The position numbers and the translations under genes are program-made. A stretch of DNA of 64,000 bases from the NCBI GenBank assembly GCA_018894105.1, contig CM032117.1:31290501-31354500 (forward strand), in the 5' to 3' direction. This document shows positions 12,692 to 25,029 of the stretch, one piece after another. The notes under the pieces are model-generated. The model did no database searches. It saw only the letters and a program-made list of their open reading frames with translations, and was not told where the DNA came from. Each line of letters begins with the position of its first letter. Position 1 is the stretch's first letter. Origin of the DNA: Jacaranda mimosifolia (Eukaryota > Streptophyta > Magnoliopsida > Lamiales > Bignoniaceae).

Positions 12692-14806
12692 TGCAGTCAA
12701 GTATAGTACTAGGATCTTATAAATAAAGCACAAAATTACTAAATAAACTAGGCTACACATGAAACCAAGGATCTAATCATGCTCTAGATTCATATTTAGA
12801 TTCATATTTGGACACAAGATCACCAACACCTTGATGAAGATCTAGTAAAAAATTCAGCCAAAATAGAAGTTCAGAAGCCACTCTACAAATGCCTCCAAAC
12901 AAACTGGACTGAAATGAATCTCCAAAAATAAGAAATCTAAGTGTATTGCATCTAATGTGACAGTCCACACACACACACACCAAGGGAAAATCCAATTCTC
13001 TTCTAGATCAACTGGAAAATCAAGGAGAGAAGAGCAAGTATAATGGCCGAATTTAGGAGGAATGAGAGGTCAAGAAAATGTGAAGTCTCAACGCATGAAA
13101 CAATTACAAAATCAGAGGAAAAAATGGAATCTAACCTTTAGATCTAAATTTTGCCAACCTAGCTCTTACTGTCTGGCCACTCTATATCTATATATTGAAG
13201 GAGAGAAGGTGTGACGCTAGTTGCCATCACACCTCCCATGAGGTGCCACCTAAACAAGCAAATTGCATGTGAAATCACATTTCACTTGCATTTGAATTTC
13301 ATTTGGAATTTTCATTTCTTCTCATTAAATGTCATCCAAATAAATTGAAATGCACACCAAATTAACTCATTCATTTTGAATTTAGCTCCAAATTAATTCT
13401 TCACATTAATTAAATTAAGCCCTTAATTTAATTAATTAACCTTAACTTAACTCTTTAAGTCAATTAGCTTAACTCTTTAAGTTAGAGGGTTAACTCTTTA
13501 AGTTAACTTAACCAATTGATAGTCATGTCGCACCAATTAAATTAATGAGTTAATTTAATTAGTCTAATTTAACTCCTTAAATTATTTAGATCAATTCAAC
13601 AGTTAAATTGATCAAGCTAACATGACTAAAAATTGTGTCAACCATTTCCCTCCAAAATCGGTCAAGATGGAATTTCTCTAACTCTTAGAAAATTCCCCTT
13701 ATTAGGTAGAATTTTCAACTGGCTTTTATGTGTGATCCATTTAGTTCTACCATTCATTGGACATGGGCTCACAACTTTTATGACTTCTAGAATATCGAAA
13801 TGTTCACATTAGTTCCTTTAAACTAATGACTCAATTCAATTAATATCCATTAATTGAAGAGTACACAATCTCTATGGTCGATATCCAACCTCAAGCCCAT
13901 GGAGCCCAATTAATTGGCCGAATAAATATGCTCTTGGAAAACCATTCTAGCTTTATGCTTACCATATAAATATGGTCCTTCCGTTTCCTATCTCCCAAAA
14001 GAGGCCTAGGGCAAGATATTTGACGGCTCCCTAATAGCCTCGATACTATGTTTCTATTCCTAATATTTGATTCTGATTTATGACATAATCTTTGGAGAAC
14101 TCATTTTCCAAATTATCATGCTGCATTGCGTAAGGACTATTTGGAATCAATCATTATAAAATACATAGGAAATATACTCGCCCTTTACAACAACGAGGAG
14201 TCAAATCCCATCTTGGATCCCACAAACCTTTATGTCTGACCCAAGCTCAACCGAAAGACCTACAAAGTGGTCAAGGAAGAGTTGAAGCATAAGGACCTAA
14301 ACACAAGGTTACCATGGACCCTCAGGTCAAGGACTAATTATATGCACTAGTGTAAGCCAGAGAACTTGCCACTACCGACTTGCCACTACGGCTATATAGT
14401 AGATTCTCAGGGCGTGCCTTTAGTGAACTTTTTCTCTAATAAGCACCTACTAACATGCACCCATGTCTTACATGGCTTGCTCATGAAATGGAGCAATATC
14501 CAATCCTTGGCTATATGCATCGTTAGTATAAGTCTATCCGAATTTTAGACACCCTGTCTCATAAGATTCTACGACTTGAAAGATTTAAGATTATGATTAT
14601 GTGAGAATTGTTTCATGATCACCACTCAGTGTATGACCAAGTCCCATAGTCCTGTGTGATCTAAGGGCTTCAATCAAATGCCAGTGATGTAATATAAGCA
14701 TAAGATGAAGATGGTCATTTTTCTAATGAATATTATTCAATTAAGATTGTATCATAAGTGAAATAGTTTACATCCAATCTAATTGGCTGAGGGCACTATT
14801 CCAACA
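12692..14806 (-). repeat. 5' LTR of the old copia element
   Basis: Homologous to 4771-6861. The right border CCAACA at 14801-14806 is sharp; the left border is set by the primer site. Relative to the other copies it lacks a segment near 12815, between TAGATTCATATTTGGA and the shared AAGATCACC. The frames at 12777-12995 and 14366-14548 lie inside the LTR and have no domain. Confidence 0.8.
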
Positions 14807-15738
14807 TAAATACCCCTATGTACTACCAAAACCTTCAAATACCCCCTCAAACCTTTTTGCCGTTAGAAAAGTAACGGTTGTTTGGCTGATGTGGCACTAA
14901 AATTACCCTTGTGAGTTACAATATAATGCTTAAGTTTCTTACTTCAATTTTGTTACTGTCATTTTATGACCTAAAGCATCATCTAACTCCTAATCCAACA
15001 AAAATATTAAATCATTTCATTGTTTTAAAGAACATTAAACAACTTCATTCTAATACAGAATATATGGGACCAACAAAATAGAGGTTGCTTGTGCTAAAAA
15101 ATCCACATGGGACCATTATACATATTTCTATTTTATAATTGTTTGTCTAAAATTTTTCAAATCTGCATTCATTTTAGGATATAAAAAATCGATAATAATA
15201 TGAAGGGTCTTGTCATATTTCACTTATAATTTATCATTACTCTGTAAAACTCTAATTGAATAAGCAAATGAAAAAAATCCCAAAATTCTGGGGTTTCAAA
15301 GTTGAGATACACAATCGATTAACTTCAGACAGCTCATCAAAAATTAATTCGCTTGTTCCTCCACACATATAGGCTATATCTTTTAGTATTCACCACCAAA
15401 TTTCTGTTGGATCTTTTTTAAATTTTCGTGATATATTTTAGGGTTTTTCTTTATGAGTGATAAGAAAAGTAAACTGAATATACTTATTTCTTTCCAGTCG
15501 TGTTTTTCTTTATGCCAAGGATAGATTTGTCTACACAAAAAAATACCATGTATCCCATGTTTTTATGTTATTTAGTTGTTTTCTGATGTTAAATCAGTAA
15601 ATTATCGCAGAGTTTTAACATCATCCGCTATTTTACTAACGAAAAATAACTTTGAGGGAGATATTTGAAGGTTTTGGTAGTACATGGGGGTATTTGATAC
15701 TTACCCCATAGTATAAAGAGGTAAAATGAATTTAGCCC
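14807..15738. mobile_element. MULE-type non-autonomous element, left end cut by copia
   Basis: From 14807 the sequence AAATACCCCTATGTACTACC, then AAAACCTTCAAATACCCCCT, is matched in reverse complement near 15650-15695 (AAATACCCCCATGTACTACC). The inverted arms are about 70-80 bases. The right arm continues outward to a GGGCTAAATTC-type end at 15728-15738, a terminus typical of plant Mutator-like elements. The left arm lacks that outer part and begins exactly where the copia LTR ends, so the copia probably inserted into this arm. The outer left piece should lie near 4760, where only TAAGTGTTAAAT loosely resembles it. The interior is AT-rich and shows no coding. Confidence 0.6.
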
Positions 15739-16209
15739 TTTTATAATTTTGAGTGTTTTGATTCAGCTACAAAATTCTCATTAGTTGTTAATTTATTTTT
15801 TAAATTTATTTTAATACTAGCATATACACGATATGGTGAACAAAAATTAACTTTAATAATTAAAATATATTATTTTATAATATTATTCTTTTTACTTCAA
15901 GTGATTAAAAACAAACAATATATTTTTTAATATTTTAAGAAAGAAAATTTGTTATTAAATAATTTAAATGAATACTTAACCCTTTTGTCTTCAACTGTTT
16001 TCTCTTTAAAAAAAATATTATTTTCTTAGTAAATTTTAGACAATTATAGCAAATATGGAGAACCAAGAGATGAAGAATTAGTACAAATCAAAAAAATACT
16101 CAACATTGTTCAAGTCCATCATGTAGAATATGTATCCATGCTTTGTTCAATTATATATTGTAGACAGTGATAATTATAGTTTTAAAGGTAATTATATTTG
16201 TTTTGGTTT
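15739..16209. other. AT-rich spacer with a Helitron-like end
   Basis: No gene is seen. On the minus strand an element end reading CATATCGTGTATATGCTAG followed by T stops at 15817. It resembles the terminus at 62829-62832. The AT-rich sequence to the right (about 15830-15980) resembles that at 57175-57320, so a Helitron-like remnant is likely. Confidence 0.4.
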
Positions 16210-17007
16210 TGACATGGGATGGCCCAACAGGCCCAACCCAATAATAGAGGACCGCCATCGAAGTAGGCTAGTGGCAGCCCAAATTAGCTGCAGACCCAAT
16301 TTGTCATGGGCCGGACGGGCAATTGACCAACATCGACCTCGTGGTTCTCGTACGCAGGGACAAATTCCTGCGCCCGCTAGATTCAACCAGACTATGGTTG
16401 ACCACCATGTGGACACGTGAAATCTCACCTAACTTGTAAAGATGACTGTGTTATAGGATGTCGACTAGACACAGGGGATATCTCTTCAACCATGGAAGTC
16501 GAGGAAAGGCGACAGCCTTTCTACCGCATTTAATGATCTGTAAGGCGGTATGCCTCCGCATTAATGGCACGTGTCACTGTCCATATCGCCTTTTGTAGGC
16601 ACATCAAACTAGCGCACCACCAATGTACCACCTTGTCCTAGAAAGCAGGAGGTGGCGCTACCTAGAATAGTACAAAAGGGGGAGAAGACTTAAAGGTCCC
16701 TATATAAAGACAAATGCCCTCCCGATGTATCAACCCCCTTGGGAAGACTATAAATAGTCCACGGCCACCCTCTTGGAAGGTATGCATATTATTCCCATAA
16801 GCTTTCACTTTACAGCTCTAACTCCTAGTTGATTTACCGACTTAAGTGTCGGAGTGCCTTAGTTGAGGGCCCTTAGCTAGCCTGATGTTTGTTGTTGGTT
16901 GCAGAACTTGACCCCGATCCTCTTCCAACTACTCTCTTGACCTGACCTTTGGTCGATTTTACTGAACCTCAGCCCAATACACTACTGAACAGTTTTCACC
17001 CTCATCA
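16210..17007 (+). repeat. 5' LTR of the gag-pol-less element
   Basis: Paired with 20198-21001. It contains a TATA-like CTATAAATAG at 16748-16757, conserved as GCTATAAATAG in the partner near 20752, which probably marks the U3 promoter. It ends CCCTCATCA before the primer region. The overlapping frames at 16130-16428 on both strands are not genes. Confidence 0.8.
16748..16757 (+). promoter_or_regulatory. LTR TATA box
   Basis: CTATAAATAG, about 250 bases before the end of the LTR, kept in both LTR copies despite their divergence. Confidence 0.5.
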
Positions 17008-17028
17008 TTTAGCACTGTCTGTGGGAAC
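17008..17028 (+). other. Primer-region remnant, Tat-like
   Basis: TTTAGCACTGTCTGTGGGAA immediately follows the LTR end. It is a decayed form of the conserved TTTGGCGCCGTCTGTGGGAA segment of Tat-type elements; a second, differently decayed copy is at 24661-24683. Confidence 0.6.
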
Positions 17029-17040
17029 TTGAGTCCGCAA

Positions 17041-17390
17041 TCAAAAAATAGTGAACATTAGGCAAGTCATTTTCGGAAGGGAGGAGAACAGAAGATCCCC
17101 AACCCCTCATCTTCGACCCCAACAAGAACCTAACATGGTGGGGCCCATTGCCCAGCTGAAACAAGTGGTTACCTTGACAATGTCTCAACTTATGCAGCTC
17201 ATAAACGAGCAGATATCAGCTCAAATTTCTGCTCAACTATCAGCTGCCCTTAGTTGACACAACACTCAGCTCGGGCTGGCTGCTAGCGTCACTCCCCAGC
17301 CCACTCAGTGCGAGGAAAGGCCCCCCAGAAAAGAAAAGGGTCGATTAGAAGCCAGGCAACTGTTCACTAGCGGGGTTGCAAGAGTTGGAA
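17041..17390 (+). other. Short leader frame of the gag-pol-less element
   Basis: A 68-codon open stretch (17051-17257) begins at GTG, not ATG. It contains a Gln/Ser/Ala-rich repeat (EQISAQISAQLSAALS). Such a stretch is common near the start of Tat-type gag, but no capsid domain follows, so it is probably a truncated gag leader, not a gene. Confidence 0.35.
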
Positions 17391-19762
17391 AAAAGGTCCT
17401 GCCTTGTCAACCAAAAAAACATGCCTAGCTAGAGGAAAGAAATCCACCATATTGATTATGCCATCCCTGATGTTGAATGCGAAGTCGTTGGCAAAATCAA
17501 ATTTAGTCATCACATCCTCATGCCTAGCCAGATGACCAATAGAAGCCCCGACCACATGCATGGTGGCGGGCACTTCGATGAGAACCATTTCATCAAAGCC
17601 AGGATACATACGAAGCTGTTCATCGAGCATTAGGTTCGTTATTGCCTGTCCTCAAGATGAATTTGATAACCAAGGAATTCCGGCTGATTAATAGCTTTCT
17701 AAAAGGCATCCCCCCCGTCGTCGAAGGAGAAGACGATGCTAGCATATTGAAAGGCTGAGGTCAACATAAACTGTTGTACCGCCTCTCGTCGAACAACAAG
17801 CAGCGTCCTGGTGAATTCAGCCTGAGCAAACTGTAAAGCGCCATTGTAGGCATGGGCTCGACCAGTGTCGTAGACCCACTCCACTCTGACCTTCTTAAGT
17901 AACTCTTTGATCGAGCTCTTCTCAGATATGACAATGAGCAACTAAGCATCCTTTGCCTCGAGCTGTGCATCTCTCTCTTCTAGTTGCTGGTTAGCCGTTT
18001 GACCTCCGCCTTAGCAGACTCGGTCTGAGCCTTTGCCACATCCAATTTATTATGCTACTGCTGGAGCCTGTTGCTATGGTCGAGCGCTAACTTCGACCTC
18101 CTATAAAGATGGTAGCCTAGCTGGCTAACCTATAACGCCCATAATTCTCTAAATGCAGAAACAAAAGAAACAAAGAGATGAACACACACAATGAACAAAA
18201 AATGCTCGACTGGAAATATACCATATTGGAATGGTAAGCCATGGCTTTCAGAACGCCCCCTTGGCTCAGGTTAATCATGTTTCGCTGATCGAATGTGAAC
18301 AGACCAACCATTATCATCTTCAACGGCAGGGAACCAATCAACCCCGATGTCATCACGGATATAGAGTTATGGATAGCCATATCGATCCCGAACTAAGGAA
18401 TCGGTAGGTTGACCAACTGAAATAGCGCATCATCCTCCTGATGGCCAAAGATATTATAGCCGATCGGGGCAAAAGACACCCCAGCTTTGCCCTTGCCCTT
18501 ATCTATGACAGTTTTCTTTTACGCAGGACCCGTCTGCTCGATCGCAGGTCTTTTTTGCCAACCAGCAGGACTAAAGGTCGGCCCGAAAATTGGATAGGTC
18601 AAGGGAGCCACTGAATGAGTGAGAGAAGTTGTGGGTGCAGGCAACGCAACACACGGCGGTAGCACAACTTGAGATGCAGCTCCTCGATGAGCAACCGCAT
18701 TTTGACGGCATTCCTGATTTCTTGTGCATGGGCCAAAGCTTAAGCTCAAGTCAGGTTTATGATTTTGTCTCGATCTGCATGAAACTAAAAACAACATACA
18801 TTAGAATCAACCATGAACTTGAAAAGTAAAAGCAATTTGAAAAAAATTGAAAATATGCAACGAATAATGCAATCTACCTAGTTGAGCGTCTGCTAGCAAA
18901 TCTAGTTGGGCCAGGGATAAGCCCACTAGCACCAAATTTCTTTCCTCGATGTACCCCGAGGTTTCCATCTGGCCAAATTGAACTAAATTTCGGATGAAGA
19001 TATTAGGCCAGGTCGGGGTTACTTCCTAGGTATTTTGAGATGCCCCTTTTACCACCCCCTAGGAATGTTGAAACCCCCAGGCATTCGAACATGAAGATAT
19101 CATTTTTTTCACTCTTGCCTATGGGATGATACGGGGGTAACAAGAAATTTGCGATTGGGTCGAGCGGTAAAGTAGTAAAAGCCCAACTTTCGGGACATGG
19201 AAAGATGAAATAAATTTGAGAAGTTGGAAAATTTATGAGGCTGATCATGTATATGCATCAACAAGATAAAGTTGTACATGGTCGAGAAGCAGTTGGGAAG
19301 GAGTTGAGTGATACAAACTTTAAGCCCTGTCAACAAATCAACTGTGGGCTACGCGAGAGGAAACCTAAGCCCATATCTAAAAGCCTCTTCGAATACAGTA
19401 ATACAGCCTAGGGGCAGTCAATGCATCCTATCAGAAAGACCGGGGATGATCAACTCGTACCCTGGGGAAACATGATAAAGTTGTCTCACTAATGCAAGAT
19501 TAGCATCTGTAACTTTGGAAACTATTTCACTATAGTGATCAACCATAAACAACCAACCACGGGATACCAAGGGTTGAGTTGGCCCAATTTTACCCCCAGC
19601 AACAATGCGATCATCACTGGAGCTGCTCGAGGTCAAGCTGTCGTCAGAGGAACTATTCGACTCGCTAGTCGAGTCACCCACCCCCCTGGTCGAGGCCTCA
19701 TCTGACCTAGTGGCCTGACTATCCCCACCTTGACTATCATTCCCGCTAAACACATTCAACAT
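17367..19762 (-). pseudogene. Antisense additional ORF, putative gypsy-type transposase domain
   Basis: Read on the minus strand from ATG 19762, the product starts with an acidic, serine-rich segment (SNSSSDDSLTSSSSSDD). It continues across frame breaks with YELIIPGLSDR, FEEAFRYGLRFPL, CITQLLPNCFSTMYNFILLM, FSNFSNLFHLSM and LGFYYFTARPNRKFL. These match the order of motifs I know from the plant 'putative gypsy-type transposon' domain (Transposase_28) found as the antisense ORF of Tat elements. Downstream parts at 18797-18117 and 17970-17367 have a low-complexity linker and the C-terminal segment KKVRVEWVYDTGRAHAYNGA. At least three stops or frame changes interrupt it. The role of this protein in Tat elements is unknown. 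Confidence 0.65.
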
Positions 19763-20197
19763 GATTGCTTCAAAAAGACATGCTCAAGAATGCAAAAGTT
19801 AAACTCGTTCAAAGGGGTTCTAAACTATTTACGCAATTTGGAAGTCTAGAGCAGAAGAGCAGTTGGCAAGAAGTGCAGTGAGTTAATCAAATCGACCCTC
19901 GGAATGCTGTAAAAGTAAAAATGGACACTTTCACCGTATTTATTTATAGCTATTAAAGTGTGGTAACCAAAACAACCATAATAATTGCACAACCATCGCT
20001 TGACGCTTCGCGTGACACAACACAACTATGGCATTGTACCAAAATCCTAGTCAATTATTGAAAACCCTAGTTGGGTGCTGGAAATCCCGGTCAAATATTA
20101 GAAGCTCTCGTCGAAAGTTCCAATATCTATTAAACAGCTACTTCCCACTTCTTCCCGTCAACAACCTCGATCAAGACTCGGAAGTAGGGGGGACTCA

Positions 20198-21001
20198 TGA
20201 TATGGGATGGCCCAATAGGCCTAGCCCAACAACATATGACTACTATGGAAGTAGGCTAGTGGCGGCCCAAATTAGCTGGAAGCCCAATTTATCACGGCCT
20301 GAATACGTAATTGACAAGTATTCGACCTCGTGGTTTTCGTACGCAAGGGCAAATGCCAACACCCGCCAGATTCAACCAAACTATAGCGATCGCCATCTAA
20401 ACACGTGGATCTCACCCAATGTAAGGATGACAGTGTTACAGGATGTTGACTAGACACGAGAGATATCTCCTTAACCATGAAGGTCGAGGAAAGACGACAG
20501 CTTCTCTACCACATTTAATGATATGCTAGACTGTATGCCTCCGCATTAATGGTGCGTGCCACTGCCCATATTGCCTTTTGCAGCCGCATCATACTAGCTC
20601 ACCACTAATGTACCACCTGGTCCTGTAAAGCAGGAGGCGAAACCACCTGGAATAGTACAAAAGGGTGAAAAGACTCAAAGGTCCTTGTATAAAGATAAAT
20701 GCCCTCCCTATGTAATAAGGGCACCATGGGCATATCAACCCCTTTATGAAGGCTATAAATAGTACATTGCAACCTTTTGGAAGGTATGCACATTATTCCC
20801 AATAAGTTTCACTCTGCTGCTTTAACTCCTAGTCGATTTACTAATTTGAGCATCAGAGTGCCTTAGTCGAGGGCCCCTCAGCTATCCTAACATTTGTTGT
20901 TAGTTGCAAGACTTGATCTCAATACTCTTCCAAGCACTTCCTTGGTCAATTTTACTGGACCTCAGCCCAATACACTAGCTGAACAATTTTCACCCTCATC
21001 A
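20198..21001 (+). repeat. 3' LTR of the gag-pol-less element
   Basis: Paired with 16210-17007; begins TGATATGGG and ends CCCTCATCA. The frames at 20028-20453, 20272-20478 and 20605-20802 overlap the LTR and carry no domain. Confidence 0.8.
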
Positions 21002-22340
21002 ATTTTATTGTAGAAGCAATATTTATTTCATTGGTTAGTGTAAAAAGCATTTGGTGCATTTATCTTTCTTTAACAAAATTTGAATAGATTTTTATTTTTT
21101 CTTGCTGTGATAAAATTATTTACAATATTCGATTATATATTTTAATGATTGTAGCTTTGAGTTATGGAAATCCAACTTCAGTATTGGGATTTTTAATTTT
21201 TATTGGACGGATCTTTTAATAGCTTATTAAAATATATATAGCACTTTTCATTCATTGCCTATCTATTGAACTTCATATTTTTTGAATATTTCTCAAAAAA
21301 AAAAATCTTTTATTCACTAGTAACTTATTTTAATTAGAGAAAGATGGACTTGTGCATGAAGAAATAAGTCCAGAAAAATAGAATAAGGAAATTGGGGAAA
21401 ATATTTTCCACGTTGAAAGATTAGTTTTTCTTACGAAAGTAAATTTCAGTAGTCGAGATAAGCTTTTTGATGCCACTCATAGTACTTACTTGAAAGAAGG
21501 ACATGCCATAGTAATAACGAGGTCGTAAATAGGTAATAATGCAGTTGAATGTGATAGAGGAAAATATAATGGCAATGCTCTATAATAGATAAAAGAAAAA
21601 AGATTCAGCCACTTATCTTATTGAGTGTCCTTTTAAAGTACAAGGTAGATAGAAGCTTGGTGATATTTCGAAGACTAACATAAAAATTTTATTACAGAAT
21701 CATGTACTTTTAGAAAATATGTTTGGGCATCTTACTTATCATTGTTTGCTATTTCTATCATGATAGGGGACACATGACAAATGAATCTTATCACTTGAAG
21801 ATTGAAATTGAAAGATTGTTTCAATGTGGATATCTGAAAGAGTTTGTAGCTAATTGAAAAAGCAGCCATCAAGACCCCAGTAACCAAGAACATTTTGATG
21901 ATCCCTAGTGTCGGTTTCCTAATCACATGGTGGAAACTAGGAGGGACCTCTAGCCTATGGGGTCTATAACTTACCCACTGTGAGCGTTATTTTTAGAAGG
22001 CCCATAGGAGGCAATTGGTTAAAACTCGCAAGTCACTAGCTAAAGCAAATTGCCAAGCTCAAACATAGCTCTTGGAACATAATGTGCACCCATATAGAGT
22101 GAGATCTCCTTTAGGGAAAAAACTTCAGGATTCGAACTAGAGTATGATGCATTACTAATTTTTAACTTCCTTAGCAAATTTTGACTAAAAAATATTTCGC
22201 TCAATAACTGGAGCTTTGAGAAAAATTTATTTCATAACATCTTTTTTGCAATTAGGTGTAGATAATTCTCAACACTAAAAAGTTAATACTCCTCTCGTTT
22301 GTTTCACTGGAGAATAATAAATGCCTTAGGGAGAAAATTC
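21002..22340. other. Spacer without recognisable genes
   Basis: AT-rich to about 21900, then less so. Nothing I recognise is encoded. The 64-residue minus-strand frame at 21732-21926 has no domain. A short minus-strand GTTCGAATCCTG near 22130 resembles a pol III box B without a partner box A. Confidence 0.3.
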
Positions 22341-24075
22341 TCCCTTGTTTTCTTAAGCACTTACCGATGCCAAGTTATCAAGATAGTGCAATTTTAAGTG
22401 CTAAGATCCCTTTTGCTTATAATATCATCTTAGGCCAACCATACTTGAACCTATTTTGGGTTATATGCTCGATATATCATATGAAGATAAAGTTGCCCAC
22501 TCTTAACGGTTCAGGAGAAGCAATTGGAGGCCAAAGAATAGCTAGGGAATGTTATGGTAATACTCTGAGAAAAGCTCGAATAACCTTAAAAAGTAAAGGA
22601 AATAGACTAAAGACTAGAATAGGTTAGAGCCAAGAGAAACCGAATAAACTTGCACTTGCAATCGAGCTTGAATTCAACAACTGGACACCCTTATCTTGGA
22701 GCAGGTGCCCAAAACAAGGAAAGAGATTGATGAACTTAAAATGAAGATGGTCGAAGAACAAGCTTGTAGAGATTATTCCTAAAGATGGCCCCAAAAGGTT
22801 ATAATTATTAAGATGTGTATGAACAAAGCGATAGAGGAACAACTAATTTGTTTCTTGAGAAGAAATATGGATGTGTTCCCATGGAGTATGATAGATCTTC
22901 AACGTATATCTCCAAAGATAATGACCCATCACCTCTACATAGACCCCAATATAAAGCTAGTGAAGTATAGAATGAAAAAGTTTAGGTTAGAGAAGAATCA
23001 AATTATTAAGCAAGAAATCAACATACTCTTGGAGGCAAAGTACATATAGCTGATCTAATACCCAGCATAGCTAGCCAATTTAGTATTGGTCCCCAAACCA
23101 AATAAAAGTGGAAAGTTTGCATTGACTTCACTTATTTGGACAAATCTTAAGCAAAAATCCTTTTCTACTTCCCTGGACTAACACCTTGGTCAACTCCACA
23201 AGAACAAAACTTAGAAACTAGTCCCATGATTATCAATCAAGTAACTTTTATAATGGTTGGTAACCCCAGCTCAAGGTTGGTAACCCCAGCTCAACGTCCA
23301 AATTGAGGTCATAAACCTAACTATCATCCAATACATAAAGACATGGCTGGCTAATACCAAAAAAGCCTAAGTAGATGACCTCTCCTTAGTCCTTTGGGAA
23401 TTTGGAATTATGCCAAAGGCCTCTACAAGAGAGTCCATAGAACCAAAGCAATTATGCCAACTAAAATCATGGAAATAAGCTAGAGAGGAAATAAACATAA
23501 CGTTCAAAATTCTGAATGATTGAAAACAATCTTAGACCTACTTGTAGAAACCAGAGATAATGTGTATGCTCAAATAGCTATTAAAGAATTTGATGAAGAT
23601 TATTATATGTAAATAGATGAATCTAATGCAACAAATATATATACATACAAAAGTGGTACATATTGTGTTTATATATGTATAGTTAGGGAAAAATTCTTGT
23701 GAAATAGGTTGGATGCTAATAGAATTATAATTGTGAGGTGTGAATTTATCATAGTTAGCTGGCTATTTAAGTTGCATTTGTGGAGAGGGGCGAAGAGGAA
23801 AAAATAATGTACAAGTCAAGGATGCCGAGAGCTTAGAATTCAAAGATATGAACATGAATTTTTTAGGTTAGAGTTTAGTATTGAGGAAGGCAAAGCATCG
23901 GGACCAATTGGGAAGTTGAATGCCAAGTTGAAAAGCCCCTATAAAGTGTTGGAATTGTGAATGAAGAAGCATACACATTGCAACATTTGGATAGTTGGAG
24001 CCTTTCCTAAACTTAAAACATTAACAATTTTAGAAGTTCTATACATGTTAGTTGTGTTTTTTTTCCTAAAGTTCA
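22341..24075 (+). pseudogene. Tat-like Ty3/gypsy pol remnant
   Basis: Plus-strand pieces in family order. At 22367-22620, the protease C-terminal motif AYNIILGQPYLNLF, then YHMKIKLPT and ARECY. At 22813-23150, the start of reverse transcriptase (RNMDVFPWS, HHLYIDPNIKLVKYRMKKF, LLEAKYI, then after a stop ANLVLVPKPNKSGKF). At about 23895-24000, the integrase tail (GKLNAKLKSPYKVLEL). The catalytic RT core, RNase H and most of integrase cannot be seen between 23150 and 23890. A 20-base direct duplication (23255-23294) lies in the gap. This is a relic of a Tat or Ogre-like element, distinct from the next one because the protease motif recurs at 26640. Confidence 0.7.
23255..23294. repeat. 2 x 20-base tandem duplication
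   Basis: GGTTGGTAACCCCAGCTCAA occurs twice in a row without a difference. Confidence 0.9.
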
Positions 24076-24660
24076 CTTGAGTTGTTTCATCTTCCTTATA
24101 GATTATAAGCCTAGATAAATTTATCTATGTAATGGCTTCAGTATATTTCAACTTTCAATATTTTTTGTCTCAATAAATTCCTTACTTATGTTTTTCAATA
24201 CTCCATGCTATAAGAAAATGCAAATTCTCAAGCATAGAGCAAAAAAGAAAAAAAGAAAAGTTTCTATTCTAAAAGTTGGCCTACACCAACTTTAGTTGGA
24301 ACATTATGGTTTCACATATGATGTGACTAAAAATGGATCCAAGAACATTTCAATAATTTGACTAAATATGATAAATTAACCCTAAAATTAATTAACAAAG
24401 TAAATAGGCCAAAAAGCCCAAAGGACAAGCCAAGCCCATCAAGAGGGCAAAAACACCTTAGTACACCTAAGCTCATCAAGACTAAAATTTAGAAATACTA
24501 AGTCTCAGAAAGAATCAAGACACAAGAAATTATTTGTCAAATTTCTTATAGTGAAATAACTCTCGAGAAGAGCAAATGGCTCTGAACATATTCATAAGAA
24601 GATGAATCGACACTCTGATGTGTTTCGAAAAAGACTTGGCTCAATTCTGAGCAACATTAT

Positions 24661-24683
24661 TTTGGTGTCATATGTGGGAACTC
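24661..24683 (+). other. Primer-region remnant of the second Tat-like element
   Basis: The sequence TTTGGTGTCATATGTGGGAA followed by CTC is a decayed Tat primer segment and gives the orientation of the element. Confidence 0.6.
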
Positions 24684-25029
24684 AAAGAAAGAAGAAGAGT
24701 TGCTGAGGATGCAAACGAGGTCAAGACCTTGTAAACCTAGATAATCCCAACATTGAAGAATTCAAAGTGTCACCAATGAGAAGCACCATCTTGTTTAATG
24801 TTAGATCTTACTCTTAACACATAGTCGATACCCGAGGAGGTGCCCACACAATAGGCTCTTTCTCTTGAAGAACCAATCTTGCCTGTCACACATGAAGCAT
24901 AGAGAATCTTGCTGGAGAATGTTACTGTCCAAGTTGCAGCGAAAGCAGCTGCCCAATATGCTTAGGAATGTCACCCTTTAGAGCCGCAAGAATCCTCTTA
25001 CAGGAGCAGGGGCACTTCATCCTCCCCAA

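Larger units (their letters stand above)
4771..14806 (-). mobile_element. Old Ty1/copia LTR retrotransposon, minus strand
   Basis: Two long direct repeats (about 4771-6861 and 12692-14806) bracket degenerate gag-pol on the minus strand. Read on the minus strand both LTRs begin TGTTGGAATAG. The 5' LTR is the right-hand one. Next to it a sequence complementary to tRNA-Met (TGGTATCAGAGCC on the minus strand, 12677-12689) is the primer site, and a polypurine tract AAGTGGGAGAT lies against the 3' LTR at 6862-6872. The domain order gag, protease, integrase, reverse transcriptase, RNase H defines copia. The LTRs differ at roughly one base in ten by eye and carry indels, so the insertion is old. The outermost end of the left LTR cannot be matched. 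TAAAT at 4762-4766 and 14807-14811 is a weak target-duplication candidate. Confidence 0.85.
16210..21001 (+). mobile_element. LTR element without gag-pol, Tat-type Ty3/gypsy derivative
   Basis: Direct LTRs 16210-17007 and 20198-21001 (about 800 bases, TG...CA ends, roughly 80-85 percent alike by eye) flank only 3.2 kb. Just inside the left LTR the sequence TTTAGCACTGTCTGTGGGAA resembles the degenerate TTTGGCGCCGTCTGTGGGAA primer region of Tat-type elements. A purine tract GAAGTAGGGGGG precedes the right LTR. No reverse transcriptase, integrase or protease motif is visible. Instead the interior carries an antisense reading frame typical of Tat relatives. The structure fits a large retrotransposon derivative that depends on another element for mobility. 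Flanking 5-mers (GGTTT and ATTTT) do not match exactly. Confidence 0.75.
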
